A DNA stretch of 64,000 nt from Arthrobacter hankyongi (GCF_022012395.1 NZ_JAKLTQ010000007.1:147549-211548), one strand, 5' to 3'; shown: positions 17,665 through 27,536, counted from the stretch's first letter. Made by a program: numbers and translations. The notes: generated from the sequence alone by a model not told the origin.

Positions 17665-18885
17665 TCAATCCGCAAGGGCGCGCTGGATCATGGCGCGGAT
17701 CGTCGAGGCGCGTGCATCACCCGGCGGGGTAACTTCGGCAAGATGTTCAAGGACGTCGAGTTCGTAGGGGGACCTGGTCGCATACGTGAGTAGTGAAGTG
17801 ATGTCCCGCGATTTCAAGGCTGCTTCCCGCAGGCTCGCTTCGATGAAATTCCGGTGTTCTATGATCGCAGGGGCACTGCTCTTGGGCATGAATTCCCCGC
17901 CCTGCGCCAGAATAACTGCCTGTGCGAAGTCTCCGTTCCGCAGCGCGCTCATCAGGTCATTGGCGTCGAACCGGATATTCGCCAGCATCCGGTACGGACT
18001 CGGCGAGATTGCGCCGCCAAGGGCCTTCCGCAGCCGTGAGACCTCGCTCTTGATGGTCGAAAGCGAACCGCCGCCGTCGTCGTACACATATGCGTGCAGT
18101 TGTTCCAGCGACAGTCCCTCGGGGTGCAGGAGAATCAGTGCCAGGATCTCCGCCTGCCGTCCCGGCAGCAGAATCTGTTGTCCGTTGTGCTTCACCATGG
18201 ACCGGCCCATGAAGCGGCATGCAATGCTCTCCTGGGAACCCACGTCGATCCGGCTGAGCTCGGCAGCAACGATCTCTGCGAGGGATTTGGCGACGCCGAG
18301 GGCCAAGGGATGCCCGTGGCTGGAACGCGTGGCCAAGGCGATAGCGCCCAGGGCATCGCCCGTCACCGGATGGACAATGGGGGCGGCGTAGCATGACCAC
18401 TGCGCCAGCGCCTCAATGTAGTGTTCGGAACCCAATACGGCCGCCGGTCGGCGCATCCGCAGGGCGAGTCCTCCTGCATTGGTGCCAATCGATGCTTCGT
18501 CCCAGCGCGTGCCCGGGACAAGGTTCACGGTCTCCGCAAGTCGACGGAGTTTCGAATTATAGTGCGCGCTCCAGACTACCCGGCCGACCTCGTCGGTGAC
18601 GTTGACGGCATAGTTGCCGTCCTCCAGAAGGGCCGCCGCGGCACGTTCCAACCTGCTGACAGCCTGCGCTGTGGGCTGTTCATGCCACCGGATGACGGCA
18701 TCTTCACCGTCGGCCGGAGCGCTTTTGATTTCTTTCGGGACCAATGGAGCGGAACGTTTCCACGAGTTGTAGATCACCTCGCGGACGTCTGCCGAATTCT
18801 TGTCTTTCGCCACGCCCAGCAAATCGGCGCCCGCGCGGGATTCTGCCCGGCCGCCGGTTTTCGACGCCAAATCAATCGTTGGCAT
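17665..18885 (-). CDS. GAF-domain transcriptional regulator (AcoR-like sensor with C-terminal winged HTH)
   Basis: A 406-residue regulator. Residues about 35-215 match the sensor half of AcoR-type activators, including EVIYNSWKRS, a GAF domain with GTRWDEASIGTNAGGLAL and QWSCYAAPIVHPVTGDALGAI. It lacks the AAA+ sigma54-interaction domain; instead residues about 230-300 hold a winged-helix DNA-binding segment (LPGRQAEILALILLHPEGLSLEQLHAYVYD then STIKSEVSRLRKALG). Such regulators often sit with alcohol/aldehyde dehydrogenase genes in actinobacteria. Here it is at the end of a minus-strand catabolic cluster that includes an aldehyde dehydrogenase, so it most likely activates that cluster in response to an alcohol, aldehyde or related small molecule. 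Confidence 0.8.
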   Translation of the reverse strand: MPTIDLASKTGGRAESRAGADLLGVAKDKNSADVREVIYNSWKRSAPLVPKEIKSAPADGEDAVIRWHEQPTAQAVSRLERAAAALLEDGNYAVNVTDEVGRVVWSAHYNSKLRRLAETVNLVPGTRWDEASIGTNAGGLALRMRRPAAVLGSEHYIEALAQWSCYAAPIVHPVTGDALGAIALATRSSHGHPLALGVAKSLAEIVAAELSRIDVGSQESIACRFMGRSMVKHNGQQILLPGRQAEILALILLHPEGLSLEQLHAYVYDDGGGSLSTIKSEVSRLRKALGGAISPSPYRMLANIRFDANDLMSALRNGDFAQAVILAQGGEFMPKSSAPAIIEHRNFIEASLREAALKSRDITSLLTYATRSPYELDVLEHLAEVTPPGDARASTIRAMIQRALAD

Positions 18886-19059
18886 CCCCGCCTCCTCAAC
18901 CCACTAGCGTGATGGGAATCACAGAAAAAATCCTGTGAGGCAGTTTATCCCGGCCATACTGCTCGGAAAACTTTCTCCCGCTTTATGACCGGGCGCCCGC
19001 CGGTCGCCCATATTCTCCTGCCCAATGAACTGTGGTCGGAATTTGCCTGAGACGGCCAT

Positions 19060-19087
19060 GCCGTGCGGAGCCATGGCTCCGCACGGC
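19060..19087. terminator. 28-bp perfect palindrome, terminator of SDR gene
   Basis: Arms 19060-19072 and 19075-19087 pair perfectly about a CCATGG centre. It lies 21 bases after the SDR stop (minus strand) and before the regulator gene, which suits transcription termination. No T-run. Confidence 0.6.
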
Positions 19088-19107
19088 GGCTTGAAGCTGA
19101 ACCTGCG

Positions 19108-19899
19108 TCACTCACCGCCGACGACGGAACCCGCGGTAGCACCTCCATCGATAGGAATCTCGGCGCCGGTGATAAAGCTCGCCTCATCCGAGGTCAGGAA
19201 GAGCACAAGGTTGGCGATGTCCTCGGGTTGAGCGATGCGCCCCAGCGGGTAGGCGGCACCGAGTTCGTCCAGCGTGGTATTGGCCTCCGCAGCACCATAG
19301 TCCGCCATGCCGGTGGCCACGTAGCCGGGGTGGATGGTGTTGACCCGGACCTGCTTGCGTCCCCATTCCATTGCAACGTCCTTGGACATGATGCGCACGG
19401 CCCCCTTCGACGCACCGTAGGCGGTGTGTCCGGCGAACCCCAACATCCCGGCGGCCGAGGACATGTTCAACACGGTGCCGCCGCCGTGCTCGGCCATCAC
19501 CGGAACTACGTGCTTCATGCCGAGGAACGTGCCGGTGACGTTAATGTCCATCACCCGGTTCCAGTCCGTCAGGCTGGTCTTGTCCAGGTCGGCAATCACG
19601 TAGATGCCAGCCGAGTTGAACAGGGCGTCAATCCGGCCGAACGTCTCCACGACCGAGGCAACACCCTGCCGCCAGTTCTCCTCGTCTGTAACGTCAAGTC
19701 GAAGGCTCATTGCCTTCTGTCCGCGCGACTCCACGCCTGCGACGGTCTCGGCAGCCCCCGCCGGGTCCACGTCCGCGACGATGATCGTCGCGCCATCCTC
19801 AGCCAGACGGTAGGCCGCAGCGCGGCCGATCCCGGACGCTCCGCCGGTAATGAAAACAACCTTTCCCTCGACGCGGCCAATTTGGACTTCGTTGTTCAT
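19108..19899 (-). CDS. Short-chain dehydrogenase
   Basis: A 263-residue classical SDR with TGGASGIG, NSAG (in place of NNAG), catalytic Ser (MSSAAG) and YGASK, ending with FITGAEIPIDGG. It resembles 3-alpha(or 20-beta)-hydroxysteroid dehydrogenase/cyclopentanol-type SDRs. It should interconvert a secondary alcohol and ketone with NAD(P). The ATG at 19899 has a GAAAGGA site; the frame extends to 19920. It lies 80 bases after a second SDR, same strand, in the catabolic cluster. Confidence 0.8.
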   Translation of the reverse strand: MNNEVQIGRVEGKVVFITGGASGIGRAAAYRLAEDGATIIVADVDPAGAAETVAGVESRGQKAMSLRLDVTDEENWRQGVASVVETFGRIDALFNSAGIYVIADLDKTSLTDWNRVMDINVTGTFLGMKHVVPVMAEHGGGTVLNMSSAAGMLGFAGHTAYGASKGAVRIMSKDVAMEWGRKQVRVNTIHPGYVATGMADYGAAEANTTLDELGAAYPLGRIAQPEDIANLVLFLTSDEASFITGAEIPIDGGATAGSVVGGE

Positions 19900-19979
19900 G
19901 CTGGAATTCCTTTCATCCATGGTGGGAGTCTTAGTGCCGGCAACTGTGCGACCGCCGGCAGTGGGGGCTGGCGGTGTCT

Positions 19980-20765
19980 TTACCAGGCGGTGTAGCCGCC
20001 GTCGACGTTCAGGACGCTGCCCGTGCAGTACGACGACGCGTCGCTGGCGAGGAAGAGAACCGCGGCGGCGACTTCGGCCGGCCTCGCCAGCCGGCCCATC
20101 GGGGTGCCCGAGACCCAGGCATCGAGCATTTCAGGGGCGTTCCGCCGGACCTCTTGGGTCATCGCGGTCTCCACATATCCGGGCGCGACCGCGTTGACGC
20201 GTACGTTACGGGGTGCCAAGTCGGTCGCCATCGACTTGGTCATCATGTGGATGGCTCCCTTGCTGGTCATGTATGCGACCGAGTTTTGGGGACGGGTGAC
20301 CACTTGCCCGCAGATCGAACCGACATTGACGATGCTGCCGCTGCCCTGCTCGGCCATCCGGCGGCCGAAGGCACGTGAGCACCAGAACGCCGCATTGCAG
20401 TTAACGTCCATGGTCTTGGCCCAACCTTCGTCGGTGGTCTCCAGTGGCGGCTCGATGTAGGCAACCCCGGCGTTGTTCACCAAGATGTCGATTGCCCCAA
20501 CAGCGGCTGCGAATTCCTCGACCGCACGTCCATCGGTCACGTCGAGAGAGTGCGCCTCCGCGCTGCCGCCGGCTGCCACGAGTTCCGCTGCCGCTTGTTG
20601 TCCAAGGGCCTTGTCCAGTTCCGCGACGATGACATGCGCGCCCGCCTCGGCCAAAGCAGTGGCGATCTCACGACCGATGCCCTTTCCTGCTCCGGTGACG
20701 ACCGCTCTGCGGCCTGTCAATGAAAAGAGCTCCGGGTAGGTCGACGGTTCCTGGGTGACAGTCAT
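19980..20765 (-). CDS. Short-chain dehydrogenase
   Basis: A 261-residue classical SDR (TGAGKGIG, NNAG, GSICG serine, YMTSK, YCTGSVLNVDGGY). The start ATG overlaps the stop of the upstream MFS gene (ATGA), so the two are translationally coupled. It differs clearly from the neighbouring SDR and is not a tandem duplicate. Role: an alcohol/ketone oxidoreductase for the imported substrate or an intermediate; exact substrate unknown. Confidence 0.8.
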   Translation of the reverse strand: MTVTQEPSTYPELFSLTGRRAVVTGAGKGIGREIATALAEAGAHVIVAELDKALGQQAAAELVAAGGSAEAHSLDVTDGRAVEEFAAAVGAIDILVNNAGVAYIEPPLETTDEGWAKTMDVNCNAAFWCSRAFGRRMAEQGSGSIVNVGSICGQVVTRPQNSVAYMTSKGAIHMMTKSMATDLAPRNVRVNAVAPGYVETAMTQEVRRNAPEMLDAWVSGTPMGRLARPAEVAAAVLFLASDASSYCTGSVLNVDGGYTAW

Positions 20766-22027
20766 GCTGTTTGCCTTTCCTTTGCCTTGGTCAAAATGTG
20801 TAGGGAACCCATGGCGGCTACGCCCACTGCAGGTCCAGCCGCCAGCACCACGAGGGCAGCTGGCCATCCGTGACTGTCCGCAATGCCCGGTGTCAGCCAG
20901 ACCGTGACAAGACTGACCAGGTAGCCGGCGGCCAGCTGGATGGACACCGCCGCACCGACGTACTCCTGCGGAGCATGCCGTGAGACGAGTGCGGAGAACT
21001 GTGCCGAGTCGGCGATCGCCCAGAATCCCCAGAGCAGGCAGATGCCCAGCACGACCGGCACCGGCCAGCTTCCTCCGAGGGCAAGCAGGATCGCGCAGCC
21101 GCCGGAAAGGAGCATGGCGATACCAGCTGCCACCGTTGCGCCGAACCTGTCACTAATCCTGCCGCCGACATAACAGCCCACGGCGCCAATGCCGATGACG
21201 GTGAAGGCGCTGAGCTGGACCGCCGGGCTTTCCGGCACCAGGTCGGCGAGCCGTCCATCGTGTCCGAGAAACAGCGCGATCCAGGCCCACATCGCGTACA
21301 GCTCCCACATATGGCCGATGTAGCCAAGATTGGAGAGGATGACGCTCGGCCGGCGCTGGCTGGCCATCGCTCCACGCATGTTCAGCCGCGTGGATGGAAT
21401 TCCATGGGGACCGCTGCGGATGCGCCAGGCGAGTCCCGCGGCGCCGAGGGCGAGAATGCTGGTGACCACGATCGTCGGCCGCCATCCTGACACATCGAAT
21501 CCCGCCGCCAGATGAGGCATCGCCGAGCCGAGCGTCAGTGCTCCAATGATCAGGCCGAGGGCGGTGCCGCGGCGAGCCGCGAACCAACCGGCGACGACTT
21601 TGACGGCCATCGGATACACGGCAGCCAGGCACATACCGGTGAGCAGCCGCAGGATGACGATGGCGACAGCCGACTCGGCAAGCAATAACGCCAGGTTCGA
21701 CAATGCGGCCAACGCAGACCCGACAGTGATGATTCGTTGGGGCGGCCACGCGTCGGCAAGCCCGGAAACTGCGAGGATGAGCGCCCCGGCAACGAAACCG
21801 ATCTGAACGCCCACCGCCAGCCAGCCTTCCACACCGGGACCGAGCCCGCGTTCCTCCACCAGCAGACTGCCGACGAATGATGCCGAGAACCACAGGCTCA
21901 TCGCAAGCAGGGTCACCAGCGCGACCGTCCATAACGCCCGCCACGCTCCTGGCACTGTGCCAGTGGAAGGCTGGTGGGCCAATGGAGTCCGTGTGGCGGG
22001 TAACGGCTTGTGACCGGTCTGGGACAT
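20762..22027 (-). CDS. MFS transporter
   Basis: A 421-residue major facilitator with about 12 membrane helices; the N-terminal half carries WTVALVTLLAMSLWFSASFVG, and the loop 2-3/8-9 motifs appear as SGLADAWPPQRIITVGS and GGRISDRFGATV. The type is close to the nitrate/cyanate-like MFS group. It is coupled by ATGA overlap to the downstream SDR, so it likely brings a substrate of the cluster across the membrane. Start ATG at 22027 has GGAGCAGC upstream. Confidence 0.8.
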   Translation of the reverse strand: MSQTGHKPLPATRTPLAHQPSTGTVPGAWRALWTVALVTLLAMSLWFSASFVGSLLVEERGLGPGVEGWLAVGVQIGFVAGALILAVSGLADAWPPQRIITVGSALAALSNLALLLAESAVAIVILRLLTGMCLAAVYPMAVKVVAGWFAARRGTALGLIIGALTLGSAMPHLAAGFDVSGWRPTIVVTSILALGAAGLAWRIRSGPHGIPSTRLNMRGAMASQRRPSVILSNLGYIGHMWELYAMWAWIALFLGHDGRLADLVPESPAVQLSAFTVIGIGAVGCYVGGRISDRFGATVAAGIAMLLSGGCAILLALGGSWPVPVVLGICLLWGFWAIADSAQFSALVSRHAPQEYVGAAVSIQLAAGYLVSLVTVWLTPGIADSHGWPAALVVLAAGPAVGVAAMGSLHILTKAKERQTA

Positions 22028-22050
22028 GCTGCTCCTCAGAACTAAGGCCG

Positions 22051-22100
22051 TCACGGACCGGCGAGCGCAGCCATCAGGCGCGTCATCCGCCGGTCCGTGA
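22051..22100. terminator. Hairpin between monooxygenase and MFS genes
   Basis: Arms TCACGGACCGGCG (22051-22063) and CGCCGGTCCGTGA (22088-22100) form a perfect 13-bp stem with a 24-base loop, placed between the monooxygenase stop and the MFS start on the minus strand. Confidence 0.5.
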
Positions 22101-22120
22101 AGCGGACTAGTCGGTTGCTG

Positions 22121-23485
22121 CTAGGAGGTGCGGGCCACTTCAGCAGGATGGCCCTGCAGCAGCGGGCTCTTGAAACCGAGCTTTTCGCGCAGGGTGCCGC
22201 CCGTCCGCTCCTCGGGAACCCGTCCGCGCCGGCGCAGCTCAGGCACGACCAGCTCGGTGATCGACTCATAGGTGTAGGGCATATGGACCGAGGCGAACTG
22301 GAACCCGTCGATGTCGCCCTCGTCCATCCAGCGTTCCAGCTCGTCGGCTACAGTCTGGGGCGATCCCACGATCACGGGGGTGGCGCCGCCGACCGCGATG
22401 TACTTGCCTAGTTGCTCGGCGGTCCACGACTTTCCTGCCCCACCGAACATGTCGGCGGCACTGCGAATGGAATTCGAGTCGGCGTGGTCGAGCGGCTCGT
22501 ACGAGGGCAGGGCGCCGAGGTCGACGCCGCTCCACCCGCCAAAGAGCACGAGCCCGCCGTCCCAGCTGCCGGCCTCTTTGTACTGCTTGTAGAGAGCTTG
22601 CGCCTCTGCGTCGGTTTCGGCGACGACGACGGTGACTCCCGCAAGCACCCGGACATCCTCGCGACCGCGGCCGACCTCTTCCGCCTGGGCACGGATCTTG
22701 TCCACGGAGCGACGCAAGGTGGTGGTGTCGCCGGAGATCAGGAAGATCATCTCCGCATGCTTGGCAGCGAATTCCTGGCCCCGGGAAGAGGCGCCTGCCT
22801 GGAACAGCACCGGCGTGCGCTGCGGCGAAGGTTCGCACAACGCCATGCCGGGCACGGTGAAGTACTTGCCCTTGTGCTCGATGCCGCGCACCTTCGACGG
22901 ATCGGTGTACATACCCGCCTCGGCGTCGCGCACAACTGCGTCGTCGTCCCACGAACGCTCCCAGAGCTGGTAGCAGACGTCCATGAACTCGTCGGCAATG
23001 TCGTAGCGCTCATCATGCGGGATCTGCCCGTCAAGGTTCATGTTCCGTGCCGCGCTGTCGAGATACGAGGTCACGATGTTCCACGCAATCCGCCCGTCGG
23101 TCAGGTGGTCGAGCGTGCTCATCCGGCGAGCGAACGAATACGGCTGCTCATACGTGAGGGCGACGGTCACGCCGAACCCGAGGTTCTCCGTGACCGAAGC
23201 CATGGCAGCGATGGCCGGGACCGGGTCGAGAATCGGGACCTGCGCTGCGTTCTTGAGGGCCGGGTCGGGCGAATCCTGGTACACGTCGTAGATGCCCAGC
23301 ACGTCAGCGACGAAGAGGGTGTCGAACCCGCCCCGGTCCAGGCGCTTGGCAAGATCGGTCCAGTACTTCAGGGACTTGTACTCATGGGATTTGTCGCCGG
23401 GCAGCTTCCACATGCCCATCGATTGGTGCCCAGGGCTGGAGATGGTGAAAGCGCTGAGGAACATCCGGCGGGGCTGGTCAGACAT
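22121..23485 (-). CDS. NtaA/SnaA/DszA-family FMNH2-dependent monooxygenase
   Basis: A 454-residue protein of the nitrilotriacetate monooxygenase/DszA branch of luciferase-like enzymes. Visible blocks are GGFDTLFVADVLGIYDVY near residue 55, GFGVTVALTYEQPYSFARRMSTLDHLTDGRIAWNIVTSY, ARNMNLDGQIPHDERYDIADEF, and the C-terminal pair WMDEGDIDGFQFASV and LVVPELRRRGRV followed by TLREKLG. Members hydroxylate amines, sulfides or sulfones using FMNH2 from a separate reductase, which here is at 25340-25843. The substrate is unknown. Start ATG follows GGAGAAACC. Confidence 0.85.
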   Translation of the reverse strand: MSDQPRRMFLSAFTISSPGHQSMGMWKLPGDKSHEYKSLKYWTDLAKRLDRGGFDTLFVADVLGIYDVYQDSPDPALKNAAQVPILDPVPAIAAMASVTENLGFGVTVALTYEQPYSFARRMSTLDHLTDGRIAWNIVTSYLDSAARNMNLDGQIPHDERYDIADEFMDVCYQLWERSWDDDAVVRDAEAGMYTDPSKVRGIEHKGKYFTVPGMALCEPSPQRTPVLFQAGASSRGQEFAAKHAEMIFLISGDTTTLRRSVDKIRAQAEEVGRGREDVRVLAGVTVVVAETDAEAQALYKQYKEAGSWDGGLVLFGGWSGVDLGALPSYEPLDHADSNSIRSAADMFGGAGKSWTAEQLGKYIAVGGATPVIVGSPQTVADELERWMDEGDIDGFQFASVHMPYTYESITELVVPELRRRGRVPEERTGGTLREKLGFKSPLLQGHPAEVARTS

Positions 23486-23503
23486 GGTTTCTCCTTGGGA
23501 GCA

Positions 23504-23529
23504 CTGGCTCCGCCGTGATGCGGAGCCAG
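23504..23529. terminator. Hairpin between aldehyde dehydrogenase and monooxygenase genes
   Basis: CTGGCTCCG (23504-23512) pairs with CGGAGCCAG (23521-23529) over an 8-base loop. Possible attenuator. Confidence 0.45.
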
Positions 23530-23558
23530 CGCGGTTGTAGCGGTCGTAATGGAGCGTC

Positions 23559-25076
23559 CTAGAAGAGGCCCAGCTTCTCGGTCGAGTAGCTCACCAGCAG
23601 GTTCTTGGTCTGCTGGTAGTGCTGGAGCATCATCTTGTGGTTCTCGCGGCCCAGGCCCGAGTTCTTGTAGCCGCCGAAGGCGGCACCCGCGGGGTAGAGG
23701 TGGTAGCAGTTGGTCCACACCCGGCCGGCCTTGATCCCGCGGCCCACGCGGTACGCGGTGTTGATGTCCCGGGTCCAGACCGCGGCACCCAGGCCATACT
23801 GGGTGTCGTTGGCGATCTCTATGGCCTGTTCCATCGTGGAGAACTTCGTGACGGTCACCACGGGGCCGAAGATTTCTTCCTGGAAGACACGCATGTCGTT
23901 GGTGCCGGCGATGACGGTCGGCTTGACGTAGTAGCCGCCCTCCCGCCCCTCAACCTTGCCGGCTTCGCCGCCGACCAGGATCTTCGCGCCCTCGCCCTGG
24001 GCGATGTCGCAGTAGGACAGCACCTTCCGCATCTGTTCGGCGCTGCCCTGGGCTCCGAGCATCGTGCCGTCGTCGAGCGGGTCGCCCTGGACGATCGACT
24101 CCACGCGCGGGATGGCCATGGCCAGGAAGTCATCGTAGATCGACTCGTGCACCAGGGCGCGCGACGGGCAGGTGCAGGCCTCACCTTGGTTCAGGGCAAA
24201 CAGGGTGAAGCCCTCGAGCGCCTTGTCGAGCAGACCATCTTCGGTCGACATGATGTCGGGGAAGAAGATGTTGGGGCTCTTGCCGCCCAGCTCCAGGGTG
24301 ACCGGGTTCAGCGTCTTCGCCGCGTACTCCATGATGAGCCGGCCGGTAGTGGTCTCGCCGGTGAACGAGACCTTGGCAATCCGAGGACTCTGTGCCAGTG
24401 GCGCTCCGGCTTCCTCGCCGAACCCGTTGACAATGTTCAGGACGCCGTCCGGCAGCAAGTCCGCAATCAGTTCGGCGAACTCCATGATGGAGACCGGGGT
24501 CTGCTCGGCAGGCTTCAGGACGATGGTGTTACCGGCGGCAAGGGCGGGAGCCAGCTTCCAACTGGCCAGCAGGAGCGGGAAGTTCCACGGAATGATGAGG
24601 CCGACCACACCCATCGGTTCCTGGAAGTGGTACGCGACCGTGTCGGCATCGATTTCGGTACTGACCCCTTCTTCAGCCCGAATAACCGAGGCGAAGTAGC
24701 GCCAGTGGTCGATGACGAGAGGAAGGTCGGCGTTGATGGATTCGCGGACCGGCTTGCCGTTGTCCCAGGTCTCCAGGACGGCAAGCCGCTCAAGGTTCGC
24801 CTCGATGCGGTCGGCGATCTTGTTGAGGATCCGCGACCGCTCGGCGACCGAGACCGCGCCCCAGGCCGGCGCCGCGGCGGTGGCCGCATCGATCGCCGCC
24901 TCGATGTCGGTGCTGTCGGATCGGGCCACCTGGCAATAGTTCTCACCTGTGATCGGAGAGGGATTGTCGAAATAGCGGCCGGCGGCGGGCGGGACCCAGC
25001 GTCCACCGATGAAATTGTCGTAGCGGTCCTTCGTGGTGCAAACAGAACCGGGCGTATTCGGGGCTGCATACTTCAT
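23559..25076 (-). CDS. NAD-dependent aldehyde dehydrogenase (ExaC/acetaldehyde type)
   Basis: A 505-residue aldehyde dehydrogenase with all catalytic elements: IIPWNFPL (catalytic Asn), the Rossmann glycine region [10 protein letters not shown], general base Glu in [11 protein letters not shown], nucleophile Cys in [11 protein letters not shown], and EEIFGPVV. The NQGE.C.CPSR form of the active site and the C-terminal [18 protein letters not shown] are typical of ExaC-like aldehyde dehydrogenases of short-chain alcohol and aldehyde use. It probably oxidises an aldehyde from the monooxygenase reaction. ATG at 25076 with AAGGAAGG ribosome site. Confidence 0.9.
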   Translation of the reverse strand: MKYAAPNTPGSVCTTKDRYDNFIGGRWVPPAAGRYFDNPSPITGENYCQVARSDSTDIEAAIDAATAAAPAWGAVSVAERSRILNKIADRIEANLERLAVLETWDNGKPVRESINADLPLVIDHWRYFASVIRAEEGVSTEIDADTVAYHFQEPMGVVGLIIPWNFPLLLASWKLAPALAAGNTIVLKPAEQTPVSIMEFAELIADLLPDGVLNIVNGFGEEAGAPLAQSPRIAKVSFTGETTTGRLIMEYAAKTLNPVTLELGGKSPNIFFPDIMSTEDGLLDKALEGFTLFALNQGEACTCPSRALVHESIYDDFLAMAIPRVESIVQGDPLDDGTMLGAQGSAEQMRKVLSYCDIAQGEGAKILVGGEAGKVEGREGGYYVKPTVIAGTNDMRVFQEEIFGPVVTVTKFSTMEQAIEIANDTQYGLGAAVWTRDINTAYRVGRGIKAGRVWTNCYHLYPAGAAFGGYKNSGLGRENHKMMLQHYQQTKNLLVSYSTEKLGLF

Positions 25077-25222
25077 GATCTAGAACCTTCCTTAGCGGGA
25101 ATGAAATCGCGGACATCTGACTCGGAAAATTGACGAGGAGTTTCCTGGACCCCACATGGTCGCTTGACGCAATCACGGGAATGGAATTTTCTCCCGATAT
25201 TCACATTCCGACCCGGTCGGAC

Positions 25223-25238
25223 TGTATTGCGAATCACA
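25223..25238. promoter_or_regulatory. Possible CRP/GlxR-like site upstream of aldehyde dehydrogenase
   Basis: Minus-strand TGTGATTCGCAATACA matches 8 of 10 conserved positions of the TGTGA-N6-TCACA site recognised by actinobacterial CRP/GlxR proteins. It lies about 150 bases upstream of the aldehyde dehydrogenase start. Single site only; low confidence. Confidence 0.3.
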
Positions 25239-25339
25239 CTAATCAACTTCGGTTGGGCACCGGTTGAGAAAACTCCCACCCCCCCAACCAGCCTTGAAGT
25301 GCTGACACTGCGGTCCATCATTCGGGAGCGCTGCGATAC

Positions 25340-25843
25340 TTATGCGAGGCTCCGGTAGCTGCTGTCAAAGAAGACCAGCGGCTGTACATTCCTGGATGCT
25401 TCCAGATCGACGACCCGGCCAATGACCAAGGTGTGGTCGCCGGCGTCGTGCTCCACCTCGATCACGCAGCTGATCCATGCCAAGGCGCCTTCAATTCGCG
25501 GTGCCGGGTGACCGTTCCGGACCGTCCAGTCCAGGCCCGAGAACTTGTCGCCGCCGCTGCGGGCGAACGCGCTGCTGACGTGCCGCTGCCCTTCGGAGAG
25601 CACATTGACGCAGAACGCTCCGGCGCGTCGGATCAGCGGCCAGGTCGTGGACGTACGGGCCGGGCTGATGGAGATCAGCGGCGGGTCGAGTGAGAGCGAC
25701 GTCAGAGATTGGGCGGTAAACCCAACCGGATTTCCATTGCCGTCAAAACCGGAAACCACTGTGACACCCGTACAGAAAGTTCCCATGACTTCCCGCATTT
25801 GCTCCTTTGACGGATACAGGCTCGTGTTTACTTGCGTGGTCAT
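25340..25843 (-). CDS. Flavin reductase (partner of the NtaA-type monooxygenase)
   Basis: A 167-residue flavin reductase-like protein: MGTFCTGVTVVSG, the FMN-contact strand SLTSLSLDPPLISISP, FCVNVLSEGQ, and a C-terminal half ending VFFDSSYRSLA. It is the likely source of FMNH2 for the monooxygenase at 22121-23485, with the aldehyde dehydrogenase between them. The ATG at 25843 follows TGGAG with 5-base spacing; the open frame extends to 25993 without a better start. Confidence 0.85.
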   Translation of the reverse strand: MTTQVNTSLYPSKEQMREVMGTFCTGVTVVSGFDGNGNPVGFTAQSLTSLSLDPPLISISPARTSTTWPLIRRAGAFCVNVLSEGQRHVSSAFARSGGDKFSGLDWTVRNGHPAPRIEGALAWISCVIEVEHDAGDHTLVIGRVVDLEASRNVQPLVFFDSSYRSLA

Positions 25844-26180
25844 GTCAACTCCATTTCCATCCGAGATTTCCATTTTTGTTCCTGTTCCCACGAGAGTAAT
25901 AAGAGCGGGTTGGTGTCCGGTTGAGCAGCTGACCGCACCGGTCAAACCATGACTGTGAATCGATATGGAAGCCGTTTCGCAGAAAGATTCCACGGAGAAA
26001 GGAAAAAATTTCCCAAGTGCGCGGCCGTCAGGAGACTTCCATACTCATGACAAAGCCCAGTGCCACTTTCTGGGAATGCAGTTGAGATGACTTTCCGCCT
26101 GAGCGGGACTGAGGCAGCGTCATCCTTGGACGAGCCTTGGAGCGGACGGCTCCGGGACGCCCGAAGCCGCGGCAGGGACA

Positions 26181-26219
26181 GCGAGGCCGTCCGGCAACAG
26201 GTTCACCGGACGGCCTCGC
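26181..26219. terminator. Terminator hairpin of MFS gene
   Basis: A perfect 14-bp stem (26181-26194 with 26206-26219) with an 11-base loop lies 45 bases after the MFS stop on the minus strand. Confidence 0.65.
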
Positions 26220-26264
26220 ACCTGTCTTCATTGTTTGCCAGGCCCCAGCTCAAGCTGAAGCGGC

Positions 26265-27536
26265 TTAGAAATCGTGCAGCACTGCGTTCTTGCGAGCAGG
26301 ACGCGGCGTCATGAGGAGGCCAAGCACGCAGATTACCGTGAACGGAATGGCAATCATGAGGGTGAGCGCATTCCACGAGAAGGTGGTCACGAACGGTTCG
26401 ACCAGCAGTGCACAAACTCCCCAGGCACACCAGGCGATCCCGGCGGCGAACGATCCACCGGTTCCCCGCACCCACGTCGGGAAGGCTTCCTGCGCGAAGT
26501 TGGGAACGGCACCCCAGAGAGCCAACGATCCAACCAGGCACACGATGAACATCGGAATGATGAGGTCCCCACCCACCATCACCAGGACCACGGCGGATAG
26601 GCCGTTGAGGACGGACAAGATGAGCAGCGCCCCGTGCGAGCCCCGGACAATGCTGAACACTCCGGCCGCGACGGCCGCACCGACACCGATCCAGTTGCCG
26701 ATGGTCGCCGCATTGCTGGCGGCGAGGAACTCAATGCCGCGTGAGTCCAGATACGGCATGGTGTAGTACGACGTCAGGGCCAGGACCCACACGGCGAAGA
26801 AGAAGAAAAGTCCGACACCGATTGTGCGGCGGCGCAGGTCGGGACGGAAGAGGGCGCTGAGCGAAGGCTTTGCCTCGCGAAGCGCGGCAATCTCTTCCTT
26901 GTCCATTTGCTTAATTGCCAGGAAACGCGGCGTCTCCTTAATCGTGAACACAACGAGCAGCGCCAGGACCAGCGGGAGGGCGCCGATCATCAGGAATGTC
27001 GGCCGCCAACCAATGCTTGTCGCTACTTGGCCAGTGAACATCGCCGAGATTGCAAAGCCCGCTCCCCAACCCGCCGGAACACAGGCCACCATCCACCCGC
27101 GGTGCTTCGCCGGAACGGTTTCAGCGATCACAACCGCGGCAGTTCCCCAGGTCATGTAGCCGACCGAGGCGATCGAACGCGCGACGGTGAATGATCCCGC
27201 ATCCCACGCCAAGGTCGACAACATGGTAAATGTGGCTGTCGTCGTCAGTGCCACTGCCAGGACCGGCTTCCGGCCCCACTTGTCGATGGCCCGCCCACCA
27301 ATGGCGATGGAGACAATGCCGCAGGCCAGGAAGCCTGCCGCATAAATGTAGCCAAGCTTGGATAGATCCAAGGACAGGTCTTCAGTGAGCAGCGGAAGCG
27401 CCATGGGCAGCAGCGCAGAGTCCGCCGCGACAGAGGCGTACCCGACCACAGCAATAAGCATCACCCACACGTGGTAGCCGCGGAGTTTCTCCTCGACGGC
27501 AATCCCACGTGTAGTGGTCGTTGTTTCACTGGACAT
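26265..27536 (-). CDS. MFS transporter (AAHS-like)
   Basis: A 423-residue major facilitator with about 12 helices. The loop 2-3 motif is GGRAIDKWGRKPVL and the mid-loop KETPRFLAIKQMDKEEIAAL precedes the second half. The arrangement resembles the sugar/aromatic-acid:proton symporter groups, so uptake of an organic acid is a reasonable guess. It lies upstream of the flavin reductase on the same strand but is separated by a terminator-like hairpin and about 420 bases, so it may be a separate transcription unit. GGAGAAGCAGC ribosome site. Confidence 0.8.
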   Translation of the reverse strand: MSSETTTTTRGIAVEEKLRGYHVWVMLIAVVGYASVAADSALLPMALPLLTEDLSLDLSKLGYIYAAGFLACGIVSIAIGGRAIDKWGRKPVLAVALTTTATFTMLSTLAWDAGSFTVARSIASVGYMTWGTAAVVIAETVPAKHRGWMVACVPAGWGAGFAISAMFTGQVATSIGWRPTFLMIGALPLVLALLVVFTIKETPRFLAIKQMDKEEIAALREAKPSLSALFRPDLRRRTIGVGLFFFFAVWVLALTSYYTMPYLDSRGIEFLAASNAATIGNWIGVGAAVAAGVFSIVRGSHGALLILSVLNGLSAVVLVMVGGDLIIPMFIVCLVGSLALWGAVPNFAQEAFPTWVRGTGGSFAAGIAWCAWGVCALLVEPFVTTFSWNALTLMIAIPFTVICVLGLLMTPRPARKNAVLHDF

